A stretch of DNA of 64,000 bases from Hybos culiciformis (GCA_964007475.1 OZ023273.1:134451308-134515307), one strand, 5' to 3'; counted from the stretch's first letter, positions 12,693 through 24,150 are shown. Made by a program: numbers and translations. The notes: generated by a model not told the origin, from the sequence alone.

Positions 12693-12712
12693 TGAATAAA
12701 TAAATAAATAAA
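12693..12712 (+). repeat. (TAAA)n tail of the LINE fragment
   Basis: A short tetranucleotide run, AATAAATAAATAAATAAATA, immediately follows the 3' untranslated part of the LINE fragment. It marks the 3' end of the insertion. Confidence 0.6.
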
Positions 12713-13177
12713 TATACCACCTTCTGGTATACTACAAACATACCAAATAGAACTATCTTTACTACATACCTATCTAGTTTCTTACTGTTTTTAAGGGAAG
12801 TTATATTAAAAATTATTTGACTTTTTTTTTATAGTTACTATGAAATCAGCATCAGGTATATACTTACTTAGTTATTAAATGGGAGTATCGATATCAAACA
12901 AAAATTAAACATGAAAAAAAACTTACTAGGGAAAAAAAATTAATGGTTGTTATCTAAAGTTTGATAACAAAACATTATAGTCACCAAAATATCTAAGTAA
13001 ATTATGACGATCGTTACTTAGTTATTAAATTAAAATATATGTAGGTAGGTACTTAGAATTTGTACAGATAATAAATTAATTTCTACACTAACAGAAAGCA
13101 TTATTCAACTTATTAACATACATTTATATTAGTTCTAAAAAAACCAAAACAAAAATATTAAGCATATTAAGTAGGTA

Positions 13178-14290
13178 CTGTCAAGTAGGGTTAATGTGGA
13201 TTGAGATAATTGTGAACGGTCAAAGTAGTAATATTTCCATTATTTAAAAAAAAAATTAAATGCAAATACAAGGTGCCATATTTCTTTAAATCTTTAAAAC
13301 GTCTAAAAAATTTCGAAAAAATATTATACATTCGAATATGAGGATTCAACAATTTAGAAATTGGATAATTATTTTGTACATCAATTTAACCCAAAACTGC
13401 TTCACGGTTAGCTTATGGCTTATGGCGAAGTTTAATTAGTATTTTGGGTATTTTGGTTGCTGATAGAATACATCGCAATCCTCACTCATTTCTCATAAAA
13501 ACTCATTTGTTTTAACTTTTGAGTGAGGAATGAGGAGCCAAATGAAATGAGTGAGGAAATGAGGCAGTCCTCAAAAGTTTATTTTGTTTATGTTTTGTGT
13601 AATAAAATGAAGAGAATAAAATAAAAAGAAAACAAGAAAAAAAAAACTAACCCAGAATATTAATAGACGTAATTAGTCCTCATTTCTTACTCACTCACTC
13701 ACAACCATTTGAGGAAATGAGGCAAAAATGAGGTATAAATGATTACCTCAATTGAAGAAAAAAAGTGAGTAACAAATGAGAAATTGCGATGTATGGCTGA
13801 TAGTTACGTTAGCAATTAAAATGAAAGGTGATCGTATTTTCTTCCAATTTCAAAAATGAATTAAATTCGAGATTAAATATGATTTTATTTCATATTAAAA
13901 CTTCAGATATATATACCAATTACAAAATTAAAAAATGGGGTAAAAACAAAAATGTTTTAAATGAAAAATATTTTAAATAGTTAAGCGAGAAGTTTTAGTT
14001 ATAAGTATATACTTAGGGTGATTTTTTTTCATTTTCTTTCTTGAAATTTTTAATTACTTATTTCTCTAAATACCAGTTCACATTTATCCCATTTATCCCA
14101 TTTTTGTGGAGGTAAACGTGAAAATTGTCGACTTTTACTAAATCAGCTACAGCATTAGGCCCTTAGCTTAGATTGGATTTCAGAAAATTGCATACTAAGT
14201 ATAGTGAATAACTTCAGCTTTTCAGGTAAAATAAGAAAAAATCTTTAAACTTTTTTTTTTGTCCGAATCGAGTTAACACTGTTCAAGACA
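13178..14290. mobile_element. Decayed second copy of the pogo-like element
   Basis: The left end (GTCAAGTAGGGTTAATGTGG, then ATAATTGTGAACGGTCAAAG) matches the left end of the 9885 element with scattered changes. The right part from about 14066 (AAATACCAGTTCACATTTA, ATCAGCTACAGCATTAGG, TAAACTTTTTTTTTTG) matches 10812-11023 of that element. The terminal repeat on the right is badly eroded, so the end is approximate. The transposase segment is gone. A hAT-type MITE (13467-13795) has inserted into it, so this copy is older than the MITE. Confidence 0.7.
13467..13795. mobile_element. hAT-type MITE nested in the decayed pogo copy
   Basis: GCTGATAG is directly repeated at 13459-13466 and 13796-13803, an 8-bp target duplication. 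The ends are inverted copies, AATACATCGCAAT on the left and CATACATCGCAATTTCTCAT on the reverse-complemented right. The interior is built from CTCACTCATTT/GAGGAAATGAGG words in both orientations and has no coding frame. The 8-bp duplication indicates the hAT superfamily. Confidence 0.8.
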
Positions 14291-16635
14291 TGGTTGAAAA
14301 CCAGTTCTTCATTTTTTTTATATTAAGTAAGTAAGTATTTATTTCCCCTGCTCAGTTGACTTGTGTGAAATTATCTATGACTTACAATCCTCTTCTGAAT
14401 AATTCATCTACAGCTAAGCGACCTTAAACTTTTCTTATATCCCTGGATTACAACCTCTTTCGGAGCATGTCTAATATTTTTGAAGGTCTGAAGAAACCAT
14501 AACATCCGTTTCTCATAACCGATATGTAAGTACATATATAAAATCATCATCAAAAAAAAAAAAAATATTGAAGGAATCCGATTTGTAGAAAATTGATGAA
14601 ATATGAGAAGACAGCGATATGTGCTTACCTAAATATAAAATATGTGAGATCAATTACCGGCTAAACTGCAAATGACGTGTACTTCTGGTACACCTATAGT
14701 TATAGATACCTACCCAATTATTTAAATGAAAGTACTTCTGATTTCAAATATTCGGTACAGATGTACTTAACTACCTACCATCTCTCTTAATTGTAAGATG
14801 ATTTGAGACTTGTATGTCTACATCCCAGCTTAATCAGTACTAACAAGCTACAAACAAATACCACTACTTAATTACCTATAGGTACTAGATATATAAATAG
14901 TGCTTGTTTGAAAATCTTTTTACCTATCTATCAATTCCCAACCAACAAAAGCCAAAAATTAACATAATTTATTATCGCTAGTTACTACACTTAAGAAGTT
15001 TTGAAGTTCCTGCAGTTATTTATCAAATCAAAGAAATTAAATAACCTATTTCAAAATAGTTTATAGAAAATTCTGTATTACTTATATGAAAAATATTACC
15101 TGCAATTGCAATTGCAAAAAAAAAAAAACAGAATTTGACCCAGGTTTCAACAGACTCGTGACTAAAAATTTATTTGAATTGAAACCACTTTCTAAAGCGG
15201 CAGAAAGGCTTCTTTCTTTTTTTTATTATTTCTTATTTCACTAAAAAAAAATATTGTAGGTACCTACCCTACACCTACCTGTGTCCTGTTGTACCTCTAC
15301 AAGTATTATTTGATTGATTTTTTTTGTTTTTGAGTACACAATAATAAAAATCAAAGAATTATAAAATAATTTAATAAAAAAAAATATTAAAAAAAAATGA
15401 ACTTACCGTCAAGTTGTCATAAAAAATTAATTCTTAAAAAAAAAAGGTGTGTAATATTTTTCAATGAATTATGAAATTAATAATTTTATTAATTTTTTTT
15501 TATTAAATTATAATTTTTTATTTATTAATTATTATTATTATTATATTTGAAAAATTATAATAAATTTATATTTTCAGTCAAAAGAAAAATAAACTATAGG
15601 TAACTGCACTTTTTACTTTGCACACATTTAATACAAAATTTATCTTAAAAAAGTTTATTTTTAATTTTTAAAAACTTGAATTATAAATTTTTTTTTTATT
15701 TTATTTCACTTTTAATTTTTTTTTTTTTGGAAAATCAATATTTATTCCCATTAACTAAAACTATATTTTAAAATCTTTGCCCTGCTTGCTTAATAGAAGT
15801 CAGTAGTCACCACAAAATTCAAGAAAAAGAAATTTTCTCGGTTTAAGAAAAATTTTCATTAAATTATAAATTCAATTTTCTTGGCAAATTTTCATGAAAA
15901 ATATGAAAAAAAAAAAAAGAAAAAATTTTATAGGAAAATTTATTTTATTTTTTCAGGTTTATGATTTTTTTACTTTTTTTTTAAACAAAAATGAAATAAA
16001 ATTAATCCCACCGCACAATTTTAATCAAACAAACAATCAACATTGCACAACATTTACCAATCAACTAAAAATTTATTTGGAATTTGTAAAGAAAAGTTGA
16101 CTTAGTCAGGGATGTGTTAGAAAATAAAAAAAAATTTAGCGAGGTAAACAAATATTCTAATTTTGACAAATATGACAAGAGTAGGGCTTTTTTTTTTAAA
16201 TAATTTTCAATGACAATAATTGTATCATGTGTATTTATGTGAAACTGTCAAATATATTTTAAATTTATAATTTATTTTTTATTTGCAAATTTTTAAATTC
16301 TTAAAACCCCCCAATTTTACTCACGATTGAAGTTTTATTTGAAATGAAATATATTTTGTCATTACGATTAATTCGACATGACAAACTACTGACATGATTT
16401 AATTTAATTTTATTTTTTAAATTCACATCCTTGAACTTGAGCATTTTGATCCCAGGAAACCAAACTTTGACTTTTCTAGTTTTTGTTTTTAATTCAAAAT
16501 CAGCTGCGAATATAATTTTAATTTAACAGACAATTCTTTATTTTACAGAATAAAAATTACAGACAGACAATTTCAAAGACGAGAAGTAAAATATCAAAAA
16601 ATAAATTGAAGTTGGTTTTTGGGCAAAATATAAAA
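14291..16635. other. AT-rich upstream region of NDUFC2
   Basis: No gene was recognised. A possible 5'-untranslated exon of NDUFC2 may start after TTCTTTATTTTACAG at about 16551, because that pyrimidine-rich AG lies 85 bases before the start codon with no intervening splice donor. Confidence 0.35.
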
Positions 16636-17407
16636 ATGACTTCTCCAATTGAGTTATTAACAAATCAAAATGATCGTGAACGAACATATTTGGCAAATAT
16701 CTGGAATCCGTTTCTAGGTGCATCATTGGGATTCGGTAGTGTTGTCTTCGTTAATTGGGCAATGAGAAAGCCATTGCTTGCAGGTGAGTGATGTAACGTG
16801 TTTATTTTTTTCACTAAAAATAAACGCTTTAACAAAACTTTGGATTTTAAGAAATCGGTTTTTGATATTTTAGGAATTCAGAGACACATTGCTATCGGTG
16901 CCTTGGGATGCGCTTTTGGGATATACGTTGATGGAAAATATAATGATTATATGGCAAAAAGAGATGCTGTTTTTCGTCATTACATTGAATTGCATCCAGA
17001 AGATTTCCCAACACCAGGTAATAAGAATATGTTTATTAAACTCGGTTTATGTTTAGGTATATGATCTTTGGCGGAACTTAAAGAAGAAACTAAAATTTAA
17101 TTAAAGATCAACAATATTAAAAATTCGAAATCATCATAACATTTTATGCCGAATTATGTTATCGATTTTTCTTCGATATATAGATACATACTTACCTTAC
17201 CTGAACTGATTTGTTTGAAAGATATTTATGAAAAATATTTTTTCTTCTGCTTTTTCCTTTAAAGAAATCTTAGTTACTAAGGATTATTATGATTATTATT
17301 ACAATCAAACTATGAATAATGATTAATAATAATTTATAATTTTTTTTTTCTTTTTAGAAAGAAGAAGATGGGGTGAAATTTTAGATCCTTGGGTACCAAT
17401 TCGTTGA
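16636..17407 (+). CDS. NDUFC2: NADH dehydrogenase (ubiquinone) 1 subunit C2 (complex I subunit B14.5b)
   Basis: Accessory membrane subunit of mitochondrial respiratory complex I. There are three exons, 16636-16783, 16874-17017 and 17358-17407, joined by GTGAGT...TTTTAG and GTAATA...TTTTTAG introns, both in phase 1. They give 113 residues, about the usual length. The start is the ATG before TSPIELL; the frame is open further upstream but only through low-complexity sequence. The family pattern is clear: an N-terminal NPFLGASLGFGSVVFVNWAMRKPLLAG-type membrane segment (about 20-45), GIQRHIAIGALGCAFGIYVD as the second membrane segment, then the highly conserved matrix-side stretch RDAVFRHYIELHPEDFP and the C-terminal end ILDPWVPIR. 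Nothing looks broken. Likely constitutive; no regulatory site was identified. Confidence 0.95.
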
Positions 17408-17429
17408 GTTGTTGAAATATTTATTAGTT

Positions 17430-17457
17430 AATAAAAATGTTCTATTGTAATAATAAA
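17430..17457 (+). promoter_or_regulatory. Polyadenylation signals of NDUFC2
   Basis: Two AATAAA hexamers at 17430-17435 and 17452-17457 lie 23 and 45 bases after the NDUFC2 stop codon. They imply a very short 3' untranslated region. Confidence 0.6.
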
Positions 17458-20064
17458 AATTTTGTATTTTTATTCAAATTCCATCAAGTTTTAGTTAAAC
17501 TCAAATTTGAAGAACAAAGAGCCAATCAATTCTTGTTCAAAATTTTTGAACTTAACGAAAAACATCACATTTTTGCAATCAACCTATACAGAAAAATTCT
17601 TTGTAGAATATTCTAAAAAATTTTCAAGTCAAGTTGATTTCCAATTTGATTTTTTTTTTAATTTGAAAACATTCTTAAATTCCACTTGAGTTATACTTTC
17701 AATAATCTTGTGACAATAGTTAGTAACTAAAAATTATGGATTTAAAAAAAATTAATTACTTTAATATTATTTATTTAAATTAAACTTTAATACAATTTTC
17801 TTTTTAAATTTCACATCAATTTCGAAACGAGAATTTAATTTTGTTTTTTTGTAAATTACAAGTTAAATTTATTTATAGACATTTAATTTTTTTTTTACAC
17901 AACTTCATTTTTTGTTAAATTTTGATTTAAAGTTTTTGTAGTTTTTTATTTTATTTTTATACACTTAAAATCTAAAAAATATGTTAAGTAATGTTTGTAT
18001 ATACTTATAATATAGTGTTTTCATTTATTTTATTTTTTCATTAATCACTCACAAACAATTAAATTGTAAATATTTTGACCAATATTTTTATTAATTCATC
18101 AAGCAAATAATATTAAAATTTTCATAAAAGGCAATAATTTTTACTAATTTTCTTTAATTTAATTATGTAAACTTGTAGGCATTAAAGTTTTTTTTTTAAG
18201 AAAAGGCAACTTGTAATAAAAATGTAGGCAAAAACTTTTTTTTCAGTTATTTATTTTTCAGTTTATTTATATTCTTTATTGTAATGATCCTTAATATTAT
18301 TTTAGAGCATATAGTTAGAGTTATGTATTTTTAGTGAAAAACAGAAACATAGTACAAAAGGATTAGCAGTAGTATTTTATAAAGCAAAATTAAATATAAT
18401 TTTTAATTCAGGTATATTAAAAAAATTTTGTGAAATATGTTATTAGGAATGATAGTAAAGTTTAAAATTTATAATATTGATAACTTTTAATTTAATATTT
18501 TTCAAAAAACAAAAAAAGGGAAGGATTTCCAATAATGGTTATTTTATTAGTAAGTATATTATTTAGATTTTTGAGGAAAACACGCCTATAGTTTTGGCAA
18601 TAAGTAACTATTTAAATTTAAAGTTGATCTGTTGTCCAACTGTAGCTAGTCTGAGTTTAAAATTTTCCAATCAAATTTTTTTATACCACTGCTTACCAGA
18701 TAATAATGCTTTTAGGATTTGAGATCAATAAAGAATATAACATAGGTATGTTATATAAGTATTTGTTAAAATATTTTAATCCTAATTCTAGTTCTTATAT
18801 TAAAAAAAAAAAAATAAGATGCACTTTGTAAACTTTTTTAATAAATTCAATATTTTTTTTATTTCACTTTTCGTTGCTTCCAATGGTTAAGAAAAGAAAC
18901 CATCTAAAATTAAAATTTAATGATTCTGAATAATAATCTTTTCTTGGTTTGAATATATTAGAAAATTATGATTTTTCTGAATCACAATTAAGCAACATTT
19001 TAAATTGTGACAAAAAACAATATATACATATTATAAACGCGCATAAATAGTTTAGTAAAAAGTTTAATACATTTATGTAAATCTATTGTATTTTTAAAAG
19101 CGATATTAATAGTTATAAATATTTCTGTTTACCTTAAAATAATTCGAAACATTTTTTCCAGTTTTGTATTATAATGGACAATTTTACACTCTCACTGTTT
19201 AAATATTTGTTATATATATAAAAATTATTATTATTTACAGTTTATTTGTTTACAATACTTATTACATAATAGAAATTTCTTCAGTCAGAAGAACCACCAG
19301 GTAAAATGTAGTTGAACTTTAATAATTAAGTATTTAAGACCTAAATTCTTAATGTGTAAAGCAGTTTCTATAATATGATCAACTGTAAATATTGTATCTT
19401 TACAGTTTTTTTGTTTAATTTCCTCAGGAAAACTAATTGAAATTAAATAATTTCGAATAAATTTAAGGTAAATATGCTAATTTCTAAATTCATAATAGTA
19501 AAATCTTCAAATAATAAAAAAAAAGTACATGTGATGTATATATCCTTATTTAAACTTTAAAATGTTTAATAAAAAGTAAGATTTTAATACTATGCTTTAT
19601 GTACGATAAATTTCAAAACAAATTACATTTGTGGATCAGTTAGAGATAAACATATCTTTCCAAAAGATCTCACTTTTAATTTGCATATCTTTTGAAGATT
19701 TTCTTATTGCAACTGATCTGAAATTATTGAATTCTTTCGAGAATTCTGCTTATTTTCTTCACATTAATCTAAAAAAATAATATATTAATAGTTAGCATCA
19801 TTTTTAAGTGACATAAATTACCGAAAGCACTCAAACTTATAAAATGCAATCAAATTTGCACACAATGAGAATTCCAAATGATACAAAATTTTTCTTAGAT
19901 TTTATGAATACTAATTAATTCAGAATATAGAGAGTTAATTTTTATTTGTTAATTCAAATATTTATGATTATGTTCATCTAGTAGTAATTCGCCCGGATTA
20001 CGACAAATAGTGTTTTCATTTTTCATACACAGTCAAGTAAAAATCTAAATTCCGTAATTATAGA
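17458..20064. other. AT-rich intergenic DNA
   Basis: No gene was recognised. Short open frames here consist of Phe, Leu, Lys and Asn codons and look like chance. Confidence 0.4.
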
Positions 20065-20083
20065 ACTATACCTTTTCAACTTC

Positions 20084-20300
20084 AAATTGGAAATAATCAT
20101 TTTCAAAATGGAAATAATCATTTTCATAATGGAAATAATCATTTTCAAAATGGAAATAATCATTTTCTAAATGGAAATAATCATTTTCTAAATGGAAATA
20201 ATCATTTTCTAAATGGAAATAATCATTTTCAAATTGGAAATAATCATTTTCTAAATGGAAATAATCATTTTCTAAATGGAAATAATCATTTTCAAATTGG
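20084..20300. repeat. 21-bp tandem repeat array, left arm (10 copies)
   Basis: Ten units of TGGAAATAATCATTTTC followed by a variable four-base block (AAAA, TAAA, ATAA or AAAT). Because 21 is a multiple of three, one frame on the minus strand reads as a seven-residue repeat (ENDYFHL). This open frame is a by-product of the period, not evidence of a protein. Confidence 0.9.
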
Positions 20301-20422
20301 AAATTAATTTTAAAATAGTAAGGTAGCAAGCCAGATACGCTCAAAAAGTGTTTCAAGTTTTTTATTAGTTGCATCTTTGCCAAAAAGTGCAATATACAAA
20401 AAAAAAAATTTTGTTTAAAAAA

Positions 20423-20575
20423 ATGTCGTTCATTGAGAAGTGGGAACCTGATAATGTTAAAAAGAAAATTTATGTTTTACACAACAATGTGGTGGGGATT
20501 GGAGAGCGCTCTCAAAAACTTTAGGAGTGAAAACGACATTATATAGGTGGGTTAATGGATGGAAAGTTGTTTTAT
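20423..20575 (+). pseudogene. Relic of a psq/pogo-type helix-turn-helix domain in the foldback loop
   Basis: An ATG at 20423 opens MSFIEKWEPDNVKKKIYVL, which stops after RSQKL. In a shifted frame the sequence continues as LGVKTTLYRWVNG up to a TAA near 20575. The order Lys/Trp start, a helix with KK, then a G-V-x-K-T-T-L-Y-R helix resembles the psq-type DNA-binding domain at the N-terminus of pogo/Tigger transposases. One frameshift and the absence of any catalytic domain make it non-functional. The first half lies in the left arm and is mirrored in the right arm; the recognition helix lies only in the loop. Confidence 0.55.
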
Positions 20576-20754
20576 AAAGCACAAATTTGATTTTTAACAT
20601 TATCAGGTTCCCATTTCTTAATATACGACATTTTTTTAAACAAAAATTTTTTTTTTGTATATTGCACTTTTTGGCAAAGATGCAACTAATAAAAAACTTC
20701 AAACACTGTTTGATCGTATCTGGCTTGCCACCTTACTATTTTAAGATTAATTTT

Positions 20755-20930
20755 CATTTTGAAAATGATTATTTCCATTTTGAAAATGATTAATTCCATT
20801 TTGAAAATGATTATTTCCATTTTGAAAATGATTATTTCCATTTTGAAAATGATTAATTCCATTTTGAAAATGATTATTTCCATTTTGAAAATGATTATTT
20901 CCAATTTGAAAATGATTATTTCCAATTTGA
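20755..20930. repeat. 21-bp tandem repeat array, right arm (8 copies)
   Basis: Inverted counterpart of the left array, with units of CATTTTGAAAATGATTATTTC. Some units carry GATTAATTCC where others have GATTATTTCC, a variant not present in the left arm, so the two arrays have diverged or been re-amplified independently. Confidence 0.9.
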
Positions 20931-20947
20931 AGTTGAAAAGGTATAGT

Positions 20948-23076
20948 ACTAATTTAATTTTTTAGTTAGTTCTGTTGACTTTTAAGTAGCAAATAAAATA
21001 GGGTAACTATTAGAGTTACCTAGAAAATAGTATTTCTGCATAGAATTATTGAAAAATATTAATTTTTTTTGAACATTTCTTTAGTAAAATAAGAACAGCA
21101 TATCATAACTCTCTTTTTTCTGTGAATTTGATTATCAAACCCCAAAAATAAAATATCTTTAAAGCAAGACAATGTACACTTCCCTTTAAGAAAATTTCTC
21201 CTTGTGTGTAGAACTAAAATATTTTTATTTTTATTATTTGTTTTTTTTTTTTTTTAAGGCAAATAATATTTTTTTAAAAGGCCACACAATAAAAATTCAC
21301 ACAAAACTCTATATTTTACAACATTATTTTTTCAATTCAATTTATATTCAATTCATTTTTTTTAATTTTTTCACTTAATTTATTTTAAAAATATATTTAA
21401 ATCGTACTTAATTCGTATGATAAAGTATATAACAGATAAAGGAATTGTTTGTTTTTTTATAAACAATTAAATATTTTAATTGAATTTTGTTTTGTGTTTT
21501 ATTAATGTTTTCAGATTGCATAATTTAATCTAAACATTTAAAAAACAATTCGTTCAGTTTTTAATATTCATTTAAGTACATATTTAAAAAAAAAATAAAA
21601 AAAATACTGATGCAAAAGCGATCAGGGCTTTCAAATTGTATATTCTGATTACATTTTGATATCTGATCAGTAAAAATAACAAAAAACCAAACATATTATG
21701 AGAAATATTTTATTTTTATTCCACATTTGAACAGTATTCCTGTCTTATTCCAAATAATACTGATCAGGTCTGGATACCAATTTTAATTTAACAACCTTTA
21801 GACTTAACTTGATAGCCAGTTAATATTTTTTGTTTTTATTTAAATATAACAATCAAAAAAATTTACTACGGGAAAATATAAATGCTAAAAGTTCAATATA
21901 AAACAAAAGAAAAAATAAAACAACAATTTTAACTTACATAAAATCATATAATTATTTTAAAATATTTCAAATAAAGATTTAATATTATTTTTTTTTTTTT
22001 CATAAAATTATCTTTTAATCAAATTTATAATATGGCAAATTAAAATTATAAAAATTATGGTAAATAAATTTTTTTTTATTAAAATAATTATTTTTTAAAA
22101 ATTGGGAAGAACTAAATTTCCTAATAACTACAAAATTTAAAAAAAAAAAATATAATATATAATAATCTTCATAATTGTATATTTCACGAAAATCACTAAT
22201 TTGTTTGAAAAACGGAGAAATAGGAGCACCTAACATTTCTGAGGCAAAACTTTGAATTAACATTTATAAATTAAATCAAAATGGAACCAAATTTAAAAAT
22301 TTTGTTATCAGAAAACAATTTTTTCAATTTTAAATAACAAAAATATGTACAAGTTTTTAATATTAAAAATAATAAAAAAAAATATTTATTTTCTTAATTC
22401 ACAAGAATAGGTTCAAAAATATATTATGAATGACTTTTTTACTTTAAAATAATATTAATTAAATTTTACATATTATAATTATTAGTCTTCTAACATCAAA
22501 TTTTCTCAAATTATTTTAAAACTTAATGGAAACAAATAATTTTTTAAATAAAGTTAATTTTTTTAATTCAAAGCTTTGCAGAATTTCTTATTTTTTTTTT
22601 TTTTAAATAACAATAAAAATTTTATTATAAAGGAGAAATAAAATAAAATACAAAATAATATTATTATTATTATATCTTAAAAAAAATAAAAATAATACGA
22701 TAAAAAATATTTTTCTGATTTTAGCTGTCTTTGTTATTTCTGAATTCCAATACTTTATTTGGGTTTTAAAAATATGAAAAAAATAGTTTAAAAAAAAAGA
22801 AATATGAACTATATATTATTATATTATTCTTTGCAAATGTTTTTTTTTTTGTCTTTAAAACCTATAAATGTATACAAAATATTTTATTTAAATACATTTT
22901 TTTTATAGTAATGAAAATTTCTACTTTTTGTAACGTTCAAAAAACGATAATGCAAAATGAACATTAAAAAAATATATATATTTTTTTTAGCGATCTTAAA
23001 AAATTTTTAAATATTAACTTAATAAATTGAAAATAATTTTATCGAACCACCAAAAAATTTATGTTAATAAATTAAA
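20948..23076. other. AT-rich intergenic DNA
   Basis: Mostly homopolymer-rich DNA. One small open frame on the minus strand (22015-22263) starts MLIQSFASEMLGAPISPFFK, less biased than its surroundings, but degenerates into Phe/Asn/Lys-rich sequence. I do not recognise it and cannot show that it is coding. Confidence 0.35.
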
Positions 23077-23750
23077 ATGTCGTTTCTCATTCTTTTGGTT
23101 TCTACACTATATATGGCTTGTTTTTTAGTTTGGTTTTCTACCGTCCAGACGAAGCTGAAGGATTATTTAAAGCATACAGAAGGATTTTATGGTAATGCTT
23201 CTGGATTTTCTGAAAGTATGGTTTCTATTAAAAACGTCTTATGGCGATTTAGAAATACTAGAGGATCTTATTTCGTAGTATATTATTTTTCATGTTTCAT
23301 GAATATAATACTACTTTCTTCATATTATTTTATGAAGTTCTTGATCGCTGATGATCTTGGTATTTTTGAATTTATTTTCAAACCTCATTCAATAAATTTT
23401 CCTCAATTTGAATGCATACGTAATCTTTTTGGTCCTTCTGTAGGTTCGCAAAAAGAAATGTTCATTTGACTTATGTTCATTTTGATTTTATAAACGCGTA
23501 CTTAATGTTAGTTCATTATACTCTTTTGATACCTCTTGTATTTATTTTGATTCATTTTCTTATCATGACTTTAGCTATAATGAGACCATTTTCAATAATA
23601 TTTCGCTTTTTCTTTGTTTACAGATGTGTTAATTATATCCATTTGTCCAAATATAAATTTTCGGATCTTTTCTTTTTTTATTTATTAAATTTTCATATTG
23701 ATTCAAAAATATATTCCATATTATTTATGGAATATTTTGATTTAAATTAA
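23077..23750 (+). pseudogene. Innexin-like gap-junction protein fragment, frameshifted
   Basis: Innexins form invertebrate gap junctions and have four membrane segments. The first open part (23077-23469) begins in what corresponds to the second membrane segment, then has a cytoplasmic loop, a third membrane segment (YYFSCFMNIILLSSYYF) and the extracellular-loop pattern FPQFECIRNLFGPSVGS, matching the Cys plus GPSG region of innexins. A second part in another frame (to 23750) supplies membrane segment four and the tail KYKFSDLFFFYLLNFHID, matching the innexin GDWF-L-Y-L-x-N-I-D tail. The innexin Cys-containing stretch between them is best matched in the third frame, so at least one and probably two frameshifts are present. 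The first ~100 residues of a normal innexin are missing; in-frame stops precede the ATG. Intronless. It lies 25 nt before the RNase T2-like fragment. Confidence 0.65.
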
Positions 23751-23775
23751 ATTAAGTTAGTGGAGCGACATTAAA

Positions 23776-24150
23776 ATGGGTATGATTTTTTCTTTTGTTA
23801 TTATTGTGAACTTTTTGAACGTTCATTCTTATCCAAGTTGTGACGACATTTGCGTATTTTATTTCAGATCACCCGAAGGATTTAACATCAATAAAGCGAT
23901 AAAAGATAACGGTGATTTGTATTCCTTACACGGTTGGTGGCCAAAAACTTACACACAACCATTAATACCTATTTCTTTCGACGAATTTCTCTGAAAGAAT
24001 ATTTCGACGACTAATTTCTACGATTCTAAGACATTAAAACCTATTTTATCCAAGGGTCAGTATGACGAGTACACCAAACACGATGCATACGCTGGTTATA
24101 CCTTTGATCAGTGGTTGTCTCAAATTAATAATTGTTTAAATATTGTTTAA
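23776..24150 (+). pseudogene. RNase T2-like secreted ribonuclease fragment with in-frame stop
   Basis: The ATG opens a plausible signal peptide (about residues 1-18, hydrophobic, ending NVHS), then SCDDICVFYF and LYSLHGWWPKTY. The LHGWWP stretch matches the first active-site motif of the RNase T2 family (usually I-H-G-L-W-P), including its catalytic His at residue 52. A TGA at 23992-23994 interrupts the frame. The same frame then continues with YDEYTKHDAYAG, resembling the second active-site motif (usually E-K-H-G-T), with Asp in place of Gly, and stops at 24148-24150. The total of 124 codons is about half the usual family length, and the expected Cys-rich C-terminal half is absent. Intronless. 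It directly follows the innexin-like fragment on the same strand. Confidence 0.55.

Larger units (their letters stand above)
20065..20947. mobile_element. Foldback element with 21-bp tandem arrays in both arms
   Basis: The two halves are near-complete inverted copies. The left arm is about 20065-20482 and the right arm about 20573-20947, around a loop of about 90 bases. Both ends read ACTATACCTTTTCAACTTC inward. Each arm starts with a tandem array of the 21-bp unit TGGAAATAATCATTTTCAAAA, with ten copies on the left and eight on the right. A unique stretch of about 150 bases follows that is strongly conserved between the arms (GCAAGCCAGATACG, GTTGCATCTTTGCC, GGGAACCTGATAATG). Arm lengths differ by almost exactly two units. 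The loop region carries a relic of a DNA-binding domain (20423-20575). A clear target duplication was not seen. Confidence 0.85.

Noticed and set aside
20066..20392. 108-codon frame with ENDYFHL repeats, and similar plus- and minus-strand frames at 20686-20965
   Set aside because: The open frames follow from a 21-bp tandem repeat without stop codons. They lie in the arms of a foldback element and mirror each other.
20084..20930. CRISPR-like appearance of regularly spaced repeats
   Set aside because: The units are contiguous with no unique spacers, and this is a eukaryotic genome.
23750..23776. Operon-like coupling of the innexin-like and RNase T2-like frames
   Set aside because: Close spacing is real and reported, but both frames are broken and insects do not usually make operons, so no functional co-expression is claimed.
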